64,000 nt of DNA from CAYRAV01 sp964422365 (lineage in GTDB: Bacteria; Bacillota; Clostridia; Lachnospirales; Lachnospiraceae): assembly GCA_964422365.1 (NCBI GenBank), contig CAYRAV010000004.1, positions 28,753 to 92,752 of the forward strand, given 5' to 3'. Under the pieces are notes generated by a model. It did not search any database. It had not been told where the DNA came from and worked only from the letters and a program-made list of their open reading frames with translations. The position numbers and the translations under genes were made by a program. Below, piece after piece: positions 6,922 through 15,249 of this stretch; position 1 is the first letter of the stretch; every line of letters begins with the position of its first letter.

Positions 6922-8640
6922 TTACCTGCTTTCTAGTCTTTTCTCAATAATCTCTAATTGTTCTTTTGCTTTTCTATGTGCATTTTTTGTAAAAATCTGA
7001 CATTGTTCAAAACATCTTTTTGCATCCGAATACTGTTCTAATTTCATATTTGACATTCCTTCATAAAAAAAAGCTGAAAGCAGATAATTTTCCATATCTC
7101 CTAACTCCTTTACATATTGATTTTTCCCCATTCCAATATACTTTTCAAAAGCATCAACTGCTTCCTTATATTGACTTTGCGAATACAATGCCCTTCCTAA
7201 CACAAAATAGTAAAACTTCCCACACACAGTAATATTTTCTTTGGAAAATTCAAAGATCTTATTGAGTTTTCCGCTATTTAAAATCAATCTCAAAAGATAT
7301 GACTGGGATATAGAATCCGAAGGAATATCCTTGCTATACTCCAACAATTTTTCGCACATTATATCCTTTAATTCCCATATATTTTTACTATGCAATTCTC
7401 CCATTACATAAAGTTTCTCAATATACTCTCCAATCTTATTATTGGGGGGTACAAAACACATATCCTTATAAAATCTTCTCTCAACAGAATACATATAATT
7501 TTTTTTTCGTAAGTCTATAATTGCCTCTATAGACAATGTGTCATCAGCTGCAAACTGTTCTTTTGCTACATCATAATAAAATTCCCCTAATTTAGGATAT
7601 CTGCCTTTGCTTAAAAACTCTTTCCAAATCCACTCTATGATAGTAACCATCTTTTCACTAACATTACAAACAGAATAAATTTGTTTCTTTATATGTTCCT
7701 CTTTACATTTCAATCCCTCTGGCAGATATCTAAGTGCTTCCTTATAATCTACCATACAGTTACTTGATGCCATTATAGCACGACCTGGTTTCCAATGTGT
7801 CTCTATTCTCAAATCTGCATTTTCTTCATTTGGAAGATGATCTAAAATAATAAGGCCTTTTCCCTGTACTGCTGCATCAATATATGCAGTTGTATACATA
7901 CAAATTACTGTGTGTGCCTTTGCTATTTCTTTATTAAGATCTTTGTGTTCCTGTAATAGCACTAAATTATCTGGAATCACTCCTTTTGTTAATTCAGTTA
8001 TTACTGTATATAAATGTAAGGTATTCTTATGTGTCACATTTGTATCTCCTTTTAAAAACCGAGGCTTTACAACTAATTCATAATTTGGAAATTTTTCGCA
8101 CACAGATAATAGAAATTTTGCTACTTCCCTCTTGCCTTCCATTCCAAAAGGATAGTGCCCGCTGTCAATAAACAAAAAACGATTTGTAATTTCATCTATA
8201 TGCTTTATATCTTCCATATCATGTTTCGGATCCCCTACAATCATATAGGTGCATTCTGTTCGATGTCCATAGTTTAATTTTGGTCTCCATCCTCCACCTC
8301 TCTCAAACATAAAATCAGTTCCCCAAATTGGTTCATCTAAGTAGGTAGTATCAAACGAAAAATAATATATTTCTGCCAGCATCAATTCGCTATTATCTAT
8401 AAATATCTGCTCAAAAAAAGCTGGAAATACAAATGCAATATCATATTCTTCCATCTTTTTTCTTGTAAGACTGTATGCATCTTTTATTTCAATATCACTT
8501 TTTTCAACCATATACAAATGATTTTTCTCTAAAAAATAACTATATACATCAACTTTGTGTCCTCTGTCTATCATTTTTCTCAAAATATGAGCGATTGTAA
8601 AATTATTGGTATCTCTTCTAAGAACCATTATTACTTTCAT
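6922..8640 (-). CDS. Glycosyltransferase-like protein with C-terminal TPR region
   Basis: 572 residues, no signal peptide or clear membrane segment. The N-terminal half starts VIMVLRRDTNNFTIAHIL, then a second Rossmann-like half with FLFIDSGHYPFG, LVVKPRFLKGDT, HTVICMYTTAYIDAAVQG and LIILDHLP. This is the layout of GT-B surface-carbohydrate transferases, where a donor site precedes a late Gly/acidic loop. Residues about 460-565 look like TPR helices (FYYFVLGRALYSQSQYKEAV; YEGMSNMKLEQYSDAKRCF). It sits between kdsD and the CMP-sugar synthetase, so the likely job is transferring the CMP-activated sugar to a cell-surface acceptor. The donor is inference; no GT family number is claimed. Confidence 0.6.
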   Translation of the reverse strand: MKVIMVLRRDTNNFTIAHILRKMIDRGHKVDVYSYFLEKNHLYMVEKSDIEIKDAYSLTRKKMEEYDIAFVFPAFFEQIFIDNSELMLAEIYYFSFDTTYLDEPIWGTDFMFERGGGWRPKLNYGHRTECTYMIVGDPKHDMEDIKHIDEITNRFLFIDSGHYPFGMEGKREVAKFLLSVCEKFPNYELVVKPRFLKGDTNVTHKNTLHLYTVITELTKGVIPDNLVLLQEHKDLNKEIAKAHTVICMYTTAYIDAAVQGKGLIILDHLPNEENADLRIETHWKPGRAIMASSNCMVDYKEALRYLPEGLKCKEEHIKKQIYSVCNVSEKMVTIIEWIWKEFLSKGRYPKLGEFYYDVAKEQFAADDTLSIEAIIDLRKKNYMYSVERRFYKDMCFVPPNNKIGEYIEKLYVMGELHSKNIWELKDIMCEKLLEYSKDIPSDSISQSYLLRLILNSGKLNKIFEFSKENITVCGKFYYFVLGRALYSQSQYKEAVDAFEKYIGMGKNQYVKELGDMENYLLSAFFYEGMSNMKLEQYSDAKRCFEQCQIFTKNAHRKAKEQLEIIEKRLESR

Positions 8641-8662
8641 AAAAAGACTCCTTTATATTGTT

Positions 8663-9634
8663 TTAAATCAGTCCTGCTTTTACTATATCTGACAAACATA
8701 TAGTTCCTACAATATTTCCACATTCTATCACTGGTACAACAGAAAATTTCTTATTATTCTCATCTAATTCCCGAATAAAATCAATCACTAAAATATTCCT
8801 TTTTGTAATAAACGGATTTTTACACATAACCATCTCAATCTTTTCATTTAACGCATGCTCTCCCTTTGCCTGAAGCAATCTTTTTAAATCACCATCTGTA
8901 AAAATCCCAAGAAAGTTTTTCTGTTCATTTACAATATTTACACATCCAATTGCTTTTCGGCACATCTCAAATATTGCATCTTTTACTGTAGTACCACATA
9001 AAATAACAGGATTTTCATCTTCTTTTTTCATTAAATCAGATACTTTGAGGGTAAGTTTTCTGCCCAAAGTTCCTTTAGGGTGATATAATGCAAAATTTTC
9101 TGATTTAAAACCTCTAAGTTTAGCTACCGCTACTGCAAGTGCATCTCCCATGACCAATGCGACTGTCGTACTGGTAGTAGGTACTAAATTTCCCAGGAAA
9201 GCCTCTTTCATTTCTGGTAAAATAATCACTGTATCTGAATATTGTTCTAATGTACTGTCTTTACGTCCAATTATGCTGTACAACGGCACTCCAATCAATT
9301 TTATAGCAGGCAGTAAAGCTAGGATCTCATCTGTTTCTCCACTGTTTGTAATCGCTACTATCATGTCCTCCTGTGCTAATATTCCCAAATCTCCATGTGC
9401 CCCTTCACCCGGATGAAGAAAAAAAGCTCTTATTCCAAGACTTGCCATAGTTGCTGCTATTTTTCTTGCAATATGTCCAGATTTTCCCATCCCCATGAAA
9501 ATAACACGCCCTTTACATTCATGGATATGATTAGCAATTATTGTAAATTCTTTTCCCAATATTTCTTTTGCCTTCTCTACTCCTTCTATCTCAATCTCAA
9601 ATACCTTCTTTGCTTCCAACACAACATCTACCAT
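8663..9634 (-). CDS. kdsD: Arabinose-5-phosphate isomerase (SIS + two CBS domains)
   Basis: 323 residues, the usual KdsD length. Converts ribulose 5-phosphate to arabinose 5-phosphate, the first committed step of Kdo synthesis. The SIS domain (about 40-170) has MGMGKSGHIARKIAATMASL, FFLHPGEGAHGDLG and TNSGETDE. The linker HPKGTLGRKL is characteristic, and two CBS motifs follow (about 205-323). GutQ-type paralogues share this architecture, but adjacency to kdsA (12 bp gap) and absence of a glucitol operon make KdsD the better call. Confidence 0.88.
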   Translation of the reverse strand: MVDVVLEAKKVFEIEIEGVEKAKEILGKEFTIIANHIHECKGRVIFMGMGKSGHIARKIAATMASLGIRAFFLHPGEGAHGDLGILAQEDMIVAITNSGETDEILALLPAIKLIGVPLYSIIGRKDSTLEQYSDTVIILPEMKEAFLGNLVPTTSTTVALVMGDALAVAVAKLRGFKSENFALYHPKGTLGRKLTLKVSDLMKKEDENPVILCGTTVKDAIFEMCRKAIGCVNIVNEQKNFLGIFTDGDLKRLLQAKGEHALNEKIEMVMCKNPFITKRNILVIDFIRELDENNKKFSVVPVIECGNIVGTICLSDIVKAGLI

Positions 9635-9646
9635 ATCTATTCCTCT

Positions 9647-10420
9647 CTAGTGTAACACTTCATAAACTTTCATTAACCGTTGAAGCATTCCCTCTAATTC
9701 CGTTATTTTTATCATATTAGAAGCATCTGACAATGCCATATCCGGCTCCTCATGGACCTCCATAAAAATCCAATCTACTGCACCTGTTGCCAGTGCTGCC
9801 TTTGCCAAAGGCTCCACATTTTCACGATTTCCTCCTGTAGCATTTCCCATACCTCCCGGCTTCTGCACACTATGCGTAGCATCAAATACTATCGGAAAAC
9901 CGATTTTTCTCATCTCCACCAAACTGGTCATATCTACTACCAGTGTATTATATCCAAAAATCGTACCTCTCTCGCATAATAGAATATCGCTATTCCCCAT
10001 CTCTATTAATTTATCTGCCACATTCTGCATATCCCATGGTGCCAGAAATTGTGCTTTCTTTATATTAATTTTCTTTCCTGTCTTTGCTGCCGCAGATAAT
10101 AAATCTGTCTGCCTGCATAAAAATGCAGGAATTTGAATAATATCTGCTACTTTGGCTACACTCTCTGCCTGCCATGGCTCATGTATATCTGTTACAATTT
10201 TCAGCCCATATATATCTTTCACTTTTTGTAAAATTTTTAACCCTCTTTCCAATCCAGGCCCACGAAAAGAAGATATTGAAGTCCTATTTGCTTTATCAAA
10301 AGATGCCTTAAAATAATACTCCATGCCAAGCCTTTTTGTTATTTCCTTCATCTTTTCTGCTGTCCGCATAATCATATCTTCTGATTCTATTACACAAGGT
10401 CCTGCTATTAAAGAAAACAT
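9647..10420 (-). CDS. kdsA: Kdo-8-phosphate synthase (metal-dependent class)
   Basis: 257 residues. Condenses arabinose 5-phosphate with phosphoenolpyruvate to Kdo-8-phosphate. The TIM-barrel DAHP/KDO8P family is shown by FKASFDKANRTSISSFRGPG, TDIHEP, LCRQTDL, CERGTIFGYN and FDATHSVQ. IAGPCVIES carries Cys in place of the Asn of the E. coli-type enzyme, the marker of the metal-dependent class (as in Aquifex). KANR, rather than a DAHP-type signature, separates it from AroG-like enzymes. GGGGGAG 6 nt before ATG is its ribosome site. It is the first gene of the operon; no confident promoter was picked in the AT-rich DNA upstream. Confidence 0.9.
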   Translation of the reverse strand: MFSLIAGPCVIESEDMIMRTAEKMKEITKRLGMEYYFKASFDKANRTSISSFRGPGLERGLKILQKVKDIYGLKIVTDIHEPWQAESVAKVADIIQIPAFLCRQTDLLSAAAKTGKKINIKKAQFLAPWDMQNVADKLIEMGNSDILLCERGTIFGYNTLVVDMTSLVEMRKIGFPIVFDATHSVQKPGGMGNATGGNRENVEPLAKAALATGAVDWIFMEVHEEPDMALSDASNMIKITELEGMLQRLMKVYEVLH

Positions 10421-10739
10421 TTTTATCTCCCCCTCAAATTTTACATTCTCTTAAACATTTCCATTTTATAACTATAAATGATTTTTAAATATCTTATAAC
10501 CAACTATATTATCACACCAATAACGATGCACTCTGCATTAGGACAAAACAAAGAAAAGAAATGGTATGATATATCAACAACTGCTGGCAACAGGGCATTC
10601 ATACAAACACTACTCTCGTTTTTACTATTTTCCTTTAATATTTATCAAAAAGTAACAATGATTTTTTCGCTTTTGTAGTATAATAAACTTGTCTATCTTG
10701 CTCCAAATAATCTATACAATCAGAAAAAACCGCATATTA

Positions 10740-11036
10740 AGAAATACTGTATGAAAATCCGGACATTTCCAACAGTATTCTGCTTTTTATACTTCTTTCT
10801 GAAATTAGAATTATTCTAGAGTGTGTTTGTTTTACCTAATTTTCACTACAAATATCTTTATTTGTAACTGTTCAGAAGGTGTGAAGTCATATGTGCAGAT
10901 TGTACATGGGAGCTTGCTCATAAAGTACCATTTGCACATATATGGCTTCATAGCTGGTAACAACATCATGAGCAAAATAACCAGCCAATGCATTTTGTTT
11001 TAGTGAATAGGTATATTCTTTCATTTTGTGAATGAC
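10740..11036. repeat. Repeat family B copy and neighbouring hairpin in a 760-bp gap
   Basis: Between kdsA and the XRE gene lie AATACTGT / ACAGTATT (near 10744-10777), a hairpin, and from about 10855 a family B segment (TAACTGTTCAGAAGG, TGCTCATAAAGTACC, GGCTTCATAGCTGGTAACA, AACCAGCCAATGCATTTT). The same words recur at 52200-52350 and, inverted, at 48025-48195. No credible gene is present in 10421-11178. Confidence 0.65.
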
Positions 11037-11067
11037 ACCTTCTAAACAGTTACCTTTATTTTTTCTT

Positions 11068-11145
11068 TTCTCTAAATTTTATAGAAATAGTATATCTCTT
11101 ATTTTAGAGAAAGTCAATATATTTTTTCGTTTTTTAGAGATTTTT
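11068..11145 (+). promoter_or_regulatory. Candidate operator array upstream of the XRE gene
   Basis: Three related words occur within 80 bp: TCTCTAAA (11069-11076), the palindrome TCTCTTATTTTAGAGA (11095-11110) and TTTTTAGAGA (11131-11140). The spacing and symmetry suit an autoregulating XRE repressor. No function has been tested; the match could be chance in AT-rich DNA. Confidence 0.35.
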
Positions 11146-11178
11146 GTAGAACATAACATTATTATAGGAGGTCGCATT

Positions 11179-11523
11179 ATGAACACCATAGGAACCCGCA
11201 TTAAAGAACGCAGAAAAAATTTAGGCTTTACTCAATTAAATATCAAAGAACTCACTGGTATCTCTTCTGGAAATATGAGTGATATTGAGAACGGAAAATG
11301 TCTGCCTACTGCGTCGGCACTAATCAAACTATCTAAAACCCTTAACTGTAGTATTGACTGGATCTTAACTGGAACCACTTCATGTTGTGAGGAATTCTAT
11401 TTCTCTGATATCAGAGAACATAATTTAATACTAGGATTCCGTAATCTGCCTAAAGAAGAACAGGAAGAATTTTTAGGTATTCTGGATTTAAAACTAAAAA
11501 AAATACAAACAGGAAACTATTGA
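11179..11523 (+). CDS. XRE-family transcriptional regulator
   Basis: 114 residues. The frame is open from 11032, but AGGAGG 7 nt before ATG 11179 and the homology start MNTIGTRIKERRKNLG fix the start. HTH_3 domain at about 5-62 (TQLNIKELTGISSGNMSDIENGK with the usual ALIKLSKTLNCSIDWILTG close), followed by a short helical tail (LPKEEQEEFLGILDLKL). This is the layout of phage- and stress-type repressors. Its targets are unknown; the palindromic words upstream suggest self-control. It is monocistronic, with a terminator at 11596. Confidence 0.85.
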   Translation: MNTIGTRIKERRKNLGFTQLNIKELTGISSGNMSDIENGKCLPTASALIKLSKTLNCSIDWILTGTTSCCEEFYFSDIREHNLILGFRNLPKEEQEEFLGILDLKLKKIQTGNY

Positions 11524-11595
11524 AAAAAGAAATCTGCTTCACAAGTTCTTTAAGAAGTACTTACTTAGAAAATTCACACAACCTAAATTCCATAT

Positions 11596-11635
11596 AAAAA
11601 CAGCCTATACATAATATAAGTATAGACTGTTTTTA
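11596..11635. terminator. Bidirectional terminator-like hairpin
   Basis: AAAAACAG..TATAC and GTATA..CTGTTTTT pair around a short loop, with A-run left and T-run right, so it can end the XRE transcript and also face the converging thrS transcript. The remaining 11640-11780 shows no gene. Confidence 0.7.
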
Positions 11636-11780
11636 TATATCGTTGCAGCAACTGTTCACAAGGCAATGCCCCATTGACTATTTGTTGAGATACTTTCGAA
11701 GCTGATAGGAAATTCCGCCTCCCTCGCTTTGCAAAGTATTTTTTAGTTTGTTGACAATAGTGTCACTATATCTGCTCTTA

Positions 11781-13739
11781 TTACTTATCCTCTTCCACTT
11801 CAATCTTTCTGATTTCTTTTGTACGGATTTCCTTGCAGATTTCATCAATAAATTGGTCTAATGGTTTCTGTCCTTCATCTCCTAAGAAACGGCTTCTTAC
11901 TGATACCACATTAGTTTCTTCTTCTTTCTGTCCTACTACCAGCATATATGGTACTCTTGCCAGACGTGTTTCACGAATCTTATATCCTATTTTCTCACTT
12001 CTCTGGTCTACTGTACACAAGATTCCGTTTTCTTTTAATTTTTCCTCCACTTTTGCAGCATAATCATGATATTTTTCTGAAATCGGAAGCACTCTCACCT
12101 GTTCTGGACACAGCCAGGTTGGGAATAATCCCGCATATTTTTCAATTAACCATGCTAAGGTTCTTTCATAACATCCCATTGATGTTCTGTGAATAATGTA
12201 TGGACGTACCTTTTCTCCATTCTGATCTACATAATACATATCAAACTGTTCTGCTAACAGTGCATCCCATTGGATGGTAATCATAGTATCCTCTTTGCCA
12301 TAAATATTTTTTGCCTGAATATCTACTTTTGGACCATAAAAAGCTGCTTCTCCCTCTTCCTCATAAAAAGGAATCCCAAGTTCATTTAATACATCACGAA
12401 TTCTCTGCTGGGTGTCTTCCCAAACTTCAGCTGTTCCAATATATTTTTCTTTATTTTCAGGATCCCATTTAGATAAACGGTAAGTTACATCTTCTTCTAC
12501 ACCAAGCGTTCTTAAACAATATCTTGCTAAATCCAAACATCCTTTAAACTCTTCATCCATTTGATCCGGGCGTACAATCAAATGTCCTTCTGAAATAGTA
12601 AACTGGCGTACACGGGTAAGTCCATGCATTTCCCCGGATTCTTCTTTACGGAACAAGGTAGATGTTTCACCATAACGAAGCGGCAAATCACGATAAGACT
12701 TCTGGCTTGCCTTGTAAATATAATACTGGAATGGGCAGGTCATTGGGCGAAGCGCAAACACTTCACTGTCTTTCTCTTCATCCCCTAATATGAACATACC
12801 ATCTGTATAATGGTCCCAATGTCCTGAAATTTTATACAAGTCACTCTTCGCCATAAGCGGTGTTCTTGTACGCACATAGCCGCGCTTTTCTTCTTCATCT
12901 TCAATCCAGCGTTGTAATGTCTGAATCATTTTTGTTCCCTTTGGCATCATAAGCGGAAGTCCCTGTCCAATTACATCTACTGTTGTAAACAGCTCCATCT
13001 CACGCCCTAATTTATTGTGGTCACGTTTCTTAATCTCTTCTAAGTATGCTAAATATTCCTCTAAATCTGCCTTCTTAGTAAATGCAGTACCATAGATTCT
13101 AGAAAGCATTTTATTCTTTTCGCTTCCCCTCCAGTATGCGCCTGAAGATGAGATTAATTTAAATGCTTTTATTCCTTTTGTACTCATCAAATGAGGTCCT
13201 GCACATAAATCTACAAATTCTCCCTGTTGGTAGAAAGAAATTTCTTCTCCCTCAGATAAATCTTCAATTAGTTCCACCTTATACGGTTCATTTTTTTCTT
13301 TCATAAACTGAATGGCTTCTTCTCTTGGCAAAGTAAACCGTTCAATCTTTGCACCTTCTTTGATGATTTTTTTCATCTCTGCTTCAATCTTATCTAGTGC
13401 TTCTCTATCAAATGGTTCATGATCGAAATCATAATAAAATCCAGTATCAATAGAAGGTCCAATTGCAAGTTTTGCTTCTGGATATAACCTTTTTACTGCT
13501 TCTGCTAAAATATGGGAAACAGTATGGCGGTATGCTTTCTTACCTTCCTCATCATTGAATGTTAAAATACTAAGTTCGCAATCTTTATCTACTACATGAC
13601 GTAAATCTACCACTTTTCCATCTACTTCTCCTGCTGTCGCCATTCTTGCAAGTCCTTCACTAATATCCGCTGCAATATCCAATACTGATTTTGCTTCTCC
13701 ATATTCTTTCACAGAACCATCTTTTAATCTAATTTTCAT
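11781..13739 (-). CDS. thrS: Threonyl-tRNA synthetase
   Basis: 652 residues, full family length. Charges tRNA-Thr in the cytosol. Domains in order: TGS (about 1-61), the second additional (editing) domain with YRHTVSHILAEA and zinc-type His pair, the class II catalytic core with RPMTCPFQYYIYK and MHGLTRVRQF, RTSMGCYERTLAWLIE as motif 3, and the C-terminal anticodon-binding domain. AAGGAAGG precedes ATG. A T-box leader upstream (13901-14165) should couple expression to uncharged tRNA-Thr. Nothing unusual in the coding part. Confidence 0.97.
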   Translation of the reverse strand: MKIRLKDGSVKEYGEAKSVLDIAADISEGLARMATAGEVDGKVVDLRHVVDKDCELSILTFNDEEGKKAYRHTVSHILAEAVKRLYPEAKLAIGPSIDTGFYYDFDHEPFDREALDKIEAEMKKIIKEGAKIERFTLPREEAIQFMKEKNEPYKVELIEDLSEGEEISFYQQGEFVDLCAGPHLMSTKGIKAFKLISSSGAYWRGSEKNKMLSRIYGTAFTKKADLEEYLAYLEEIKKRDHNKLGREMELFTTVDVIGQGLPLMMPKGTKMIQTLQRWIEDEEEKRGYVRTRTPLMAKSDLYKISGHWDHYTDGMFILGDEEKDSEVFALRPMTCPFQYYIYKASQKSYRDLPLRYGETSTLFRKEESGEMHGLTRVRQFTISEGHLIVRPDQMDEEFKGCLDLARYCLRTLGVEEDVTYRLSKWDPENKEKYIGTAEVWEDTQQRIRDVLNELGIPFYEEEGEAAFYGPKVDIQAKNIYGKEDTMITIQWDALLAEQFDMYYVDQNGEKVRPYIIHRTSMGCYERTLAWLIEKYAGLFPTWLCPEQVRVLPISEKYHDYAAKVEEKLKENGILCTVDQRSEKIGYKIRETRLARVPYMLVVGQKEEETNVVSVRSRFLGDEGQKPLDQFIDEICKEIRTKEIRKIEVEEDK

Positions 13740-13900
13740 TTTTATAACCTTCCTTTTCTATTATTCTTTTCGCAGCACGTATACTGTGCTATAAATTCAG
13801 GGATGAGGGAATATTATGTTCCCTTTTAGCGGCATATATGCTTTGTGCCCTAAATTGAGAGATAGTACAACAGTTTGGCTTTTACAAGCCAAATGAAAAT

Positions 13901-14165
13901 AAAAAAGTCCCTTTCCGAAATCTACTTTCGGAAAGGGACGAGTTCATTCAAATAAGTTCCCGCGGTTCCACCCTAATCATAATGCATTGCTTCAAACGCA
14001 AATGATGCATCATACTCATTTTGATGATAACGGAATCACCGGACCGGATTAGGGCCGCTCAAAGGTAGTTTTCAAATGTTTCCTCATAAAATACTTCCAG
14101 CAACTGTATTTCTCTCTGTATGATTTCACATCCTACTCTTCTTCTCAACGCGTTAATTTTATTCT
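13901..14165 (-). promoter_or_regulatory. T-box riboswitch of thrS
   Basis: Read on the minus strand, stem I carries GAGTAGGATG and AGAGAGAAATAC; the specifier region GAAAACTACC (about 14064-14072) offers ACU or ACC, both Thr codons. The core GGGTGGAACCGCGGG (13960-13974) is the textbook antiterminator side. The terminator stem GTCCCTTTCCGAAA / TTTCGGAAAGGGAC (13907-13939) ends in a T-run. Uncharged tRNA-Thr should favour readthrough. About 160 nt of further leader separates it from thrS. Confidence 0.93.
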
Positions 14166-14358
14166 ATTTATACGATTAGATATCAAAAAAATATATAACC
14201 ATTCCTACATGTCAATTCATCATTTATCAGAATATCCATTTTCACTAAAAAATATTTCTGCATCGCTGAACCGTTACCAAAATATTTTCTTACAATCTCT
14301 CCTTGCAAGGCTGACTTCATTTTATAACATTGCACTTATTTTTGTCAATAGAATATTT

Positions 14359-14823
14359 TTACTTCTTTTCCAGTAAATATTCCTCTATTAATTCAGCTGC
14401 GGTTTTTACCATTTCCACACAAGGTCTTTTTTTATAATACTGTTCCGTTCTATCCTCTGGTTTTGTTTCCTTATATCCTTCCGGTTTCTTTTCACTTAAT
14501 CCAAGTAATTCCCTGCACACAATGCTCCCATTTTTTTCTCTAAACTTTTCCGCTAAAAATTGTACTGTATCATAATTATATTTCTTGCCCTCACTATCTT
14601 TTCCTTCTGTAGCTCCAGTTTCCATGCCTGCTATCAGAAACATCCCTGAAACTGCTCCACATACTTCACGCATCCTTCCCATTCCTCCACCAAAGGAAGC
14701 AGATAATTTTAATGCGGTCTCCTCATCAATTCCATATAAATCACAATATGCTGCAAATACTGATTGTGAACAATTATATCCTTCTCTAAATAATCGTTCT
14801 GCCTTTTCCACCCTTGATTTCAT
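14359..14823 (-). CDS. C_GCAxxG_C_C family protein
   Basis: 154 residues. Family motif Cys pattern visible: YNCSQSVFAAYC near 17-27, SFGGGMGRMREVCGAVSG near 43-60, IVCRELLG near 100 and PCVEMVKTAAELI near 133. The family is common in strict anaerobes and is thought to bind a redox centre or metal; no reaction is established. No export signal. It appears to stand alone downstream of a repeat copy. Confidence 0.85.
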   Translation of the reverse strand: MKSRVEKAERLFREGYNCSQSVFAAYCDLYGIDEETALKLSASFGGGMGRMREVCGAVSGMFLIAGMETGATEGKDSEGKKYNYDTVQFLAEKFREKNGSIVCRELLGLSEKKPEGYKETKPEDRTEQYYKKRPCVEMVKTAAELIEEYLLEKK

Positions 14824-14853
14824 CTAAATTTATCTCCTTTCCGTATCATTATG

Positions 14854-15096
14854 GTAACAGTTCAGCCATGCAGAAACAATTGCTGCAACATGCACATGGG
14901 AACTTACTCACTAAGGACATATTATATTGTATAATTGTTTCTATAGGGCAGATGCCAGACATGCATAATTTACCAGCCAAACTGTAATTTTTTTGGTAAT
15001 AATATACATTTTGGGAAATAATACCTATTCGGGCATACCACAATAGATGTGCTTTGCACTGAAAATAAGGTATGAATGGCATAGCTGAACTGTTAC
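14854..15096. repeat. Repeat family B, full copy with inverted ends
   Basis: 243 bp starting GTAACAGTTCAGCCATGC and ending GGCATAGCTGAACTGTTAC, an imperfect inverted pair. The interior includes TTCTATAGGGCAGATGCC, ATTTACCAGCCAAACTGTAA, TATACATTTTGGGAA and GTGCTTTGCACTG, words shared with other copies at 33617, 39253 and 52055. The ORF across it is not gene-like. Confidence 0.75.
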
Positions 15097-15203
15097 TCAT
15101 TATAATCAAATGAAAGCAAAGTATCTCTGCCTTGAAAACATCATAGAAACAACCACTCCTGTAACATTGTTTACTATATTCTAAACACACCATCTATACA
15201 ATA

Positions 15204-15238
15204 ATAGCGGGCATCTATCACTTAAGATTGCCCGCTAT
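15204..15238 (-). terminator. Terminator of the LCP gene
   Basis: ATAGCGGGCA and TGCCCGCTAT form a GC-rich 10-bp stem just past the LCP stop codon. On the minus strand the tail is ATTATTG, a weak T-tract. Confidence 0.75.
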
Positions 15239-15249
15239 CCTATTCTTTC

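Noticed and set aside
8663..9634. GutQ of glucitol metabolism
   Set aside because: Same architecture, but the gene is inside an operon with kdsA and kdsC and no sorbitol genes are present.
14849..15193. 114-codon minus-strand ORF with several Cys
   Set aside because: It spans a family B repeat and its flanks, has no ribosome site and no conserved sequence feel.
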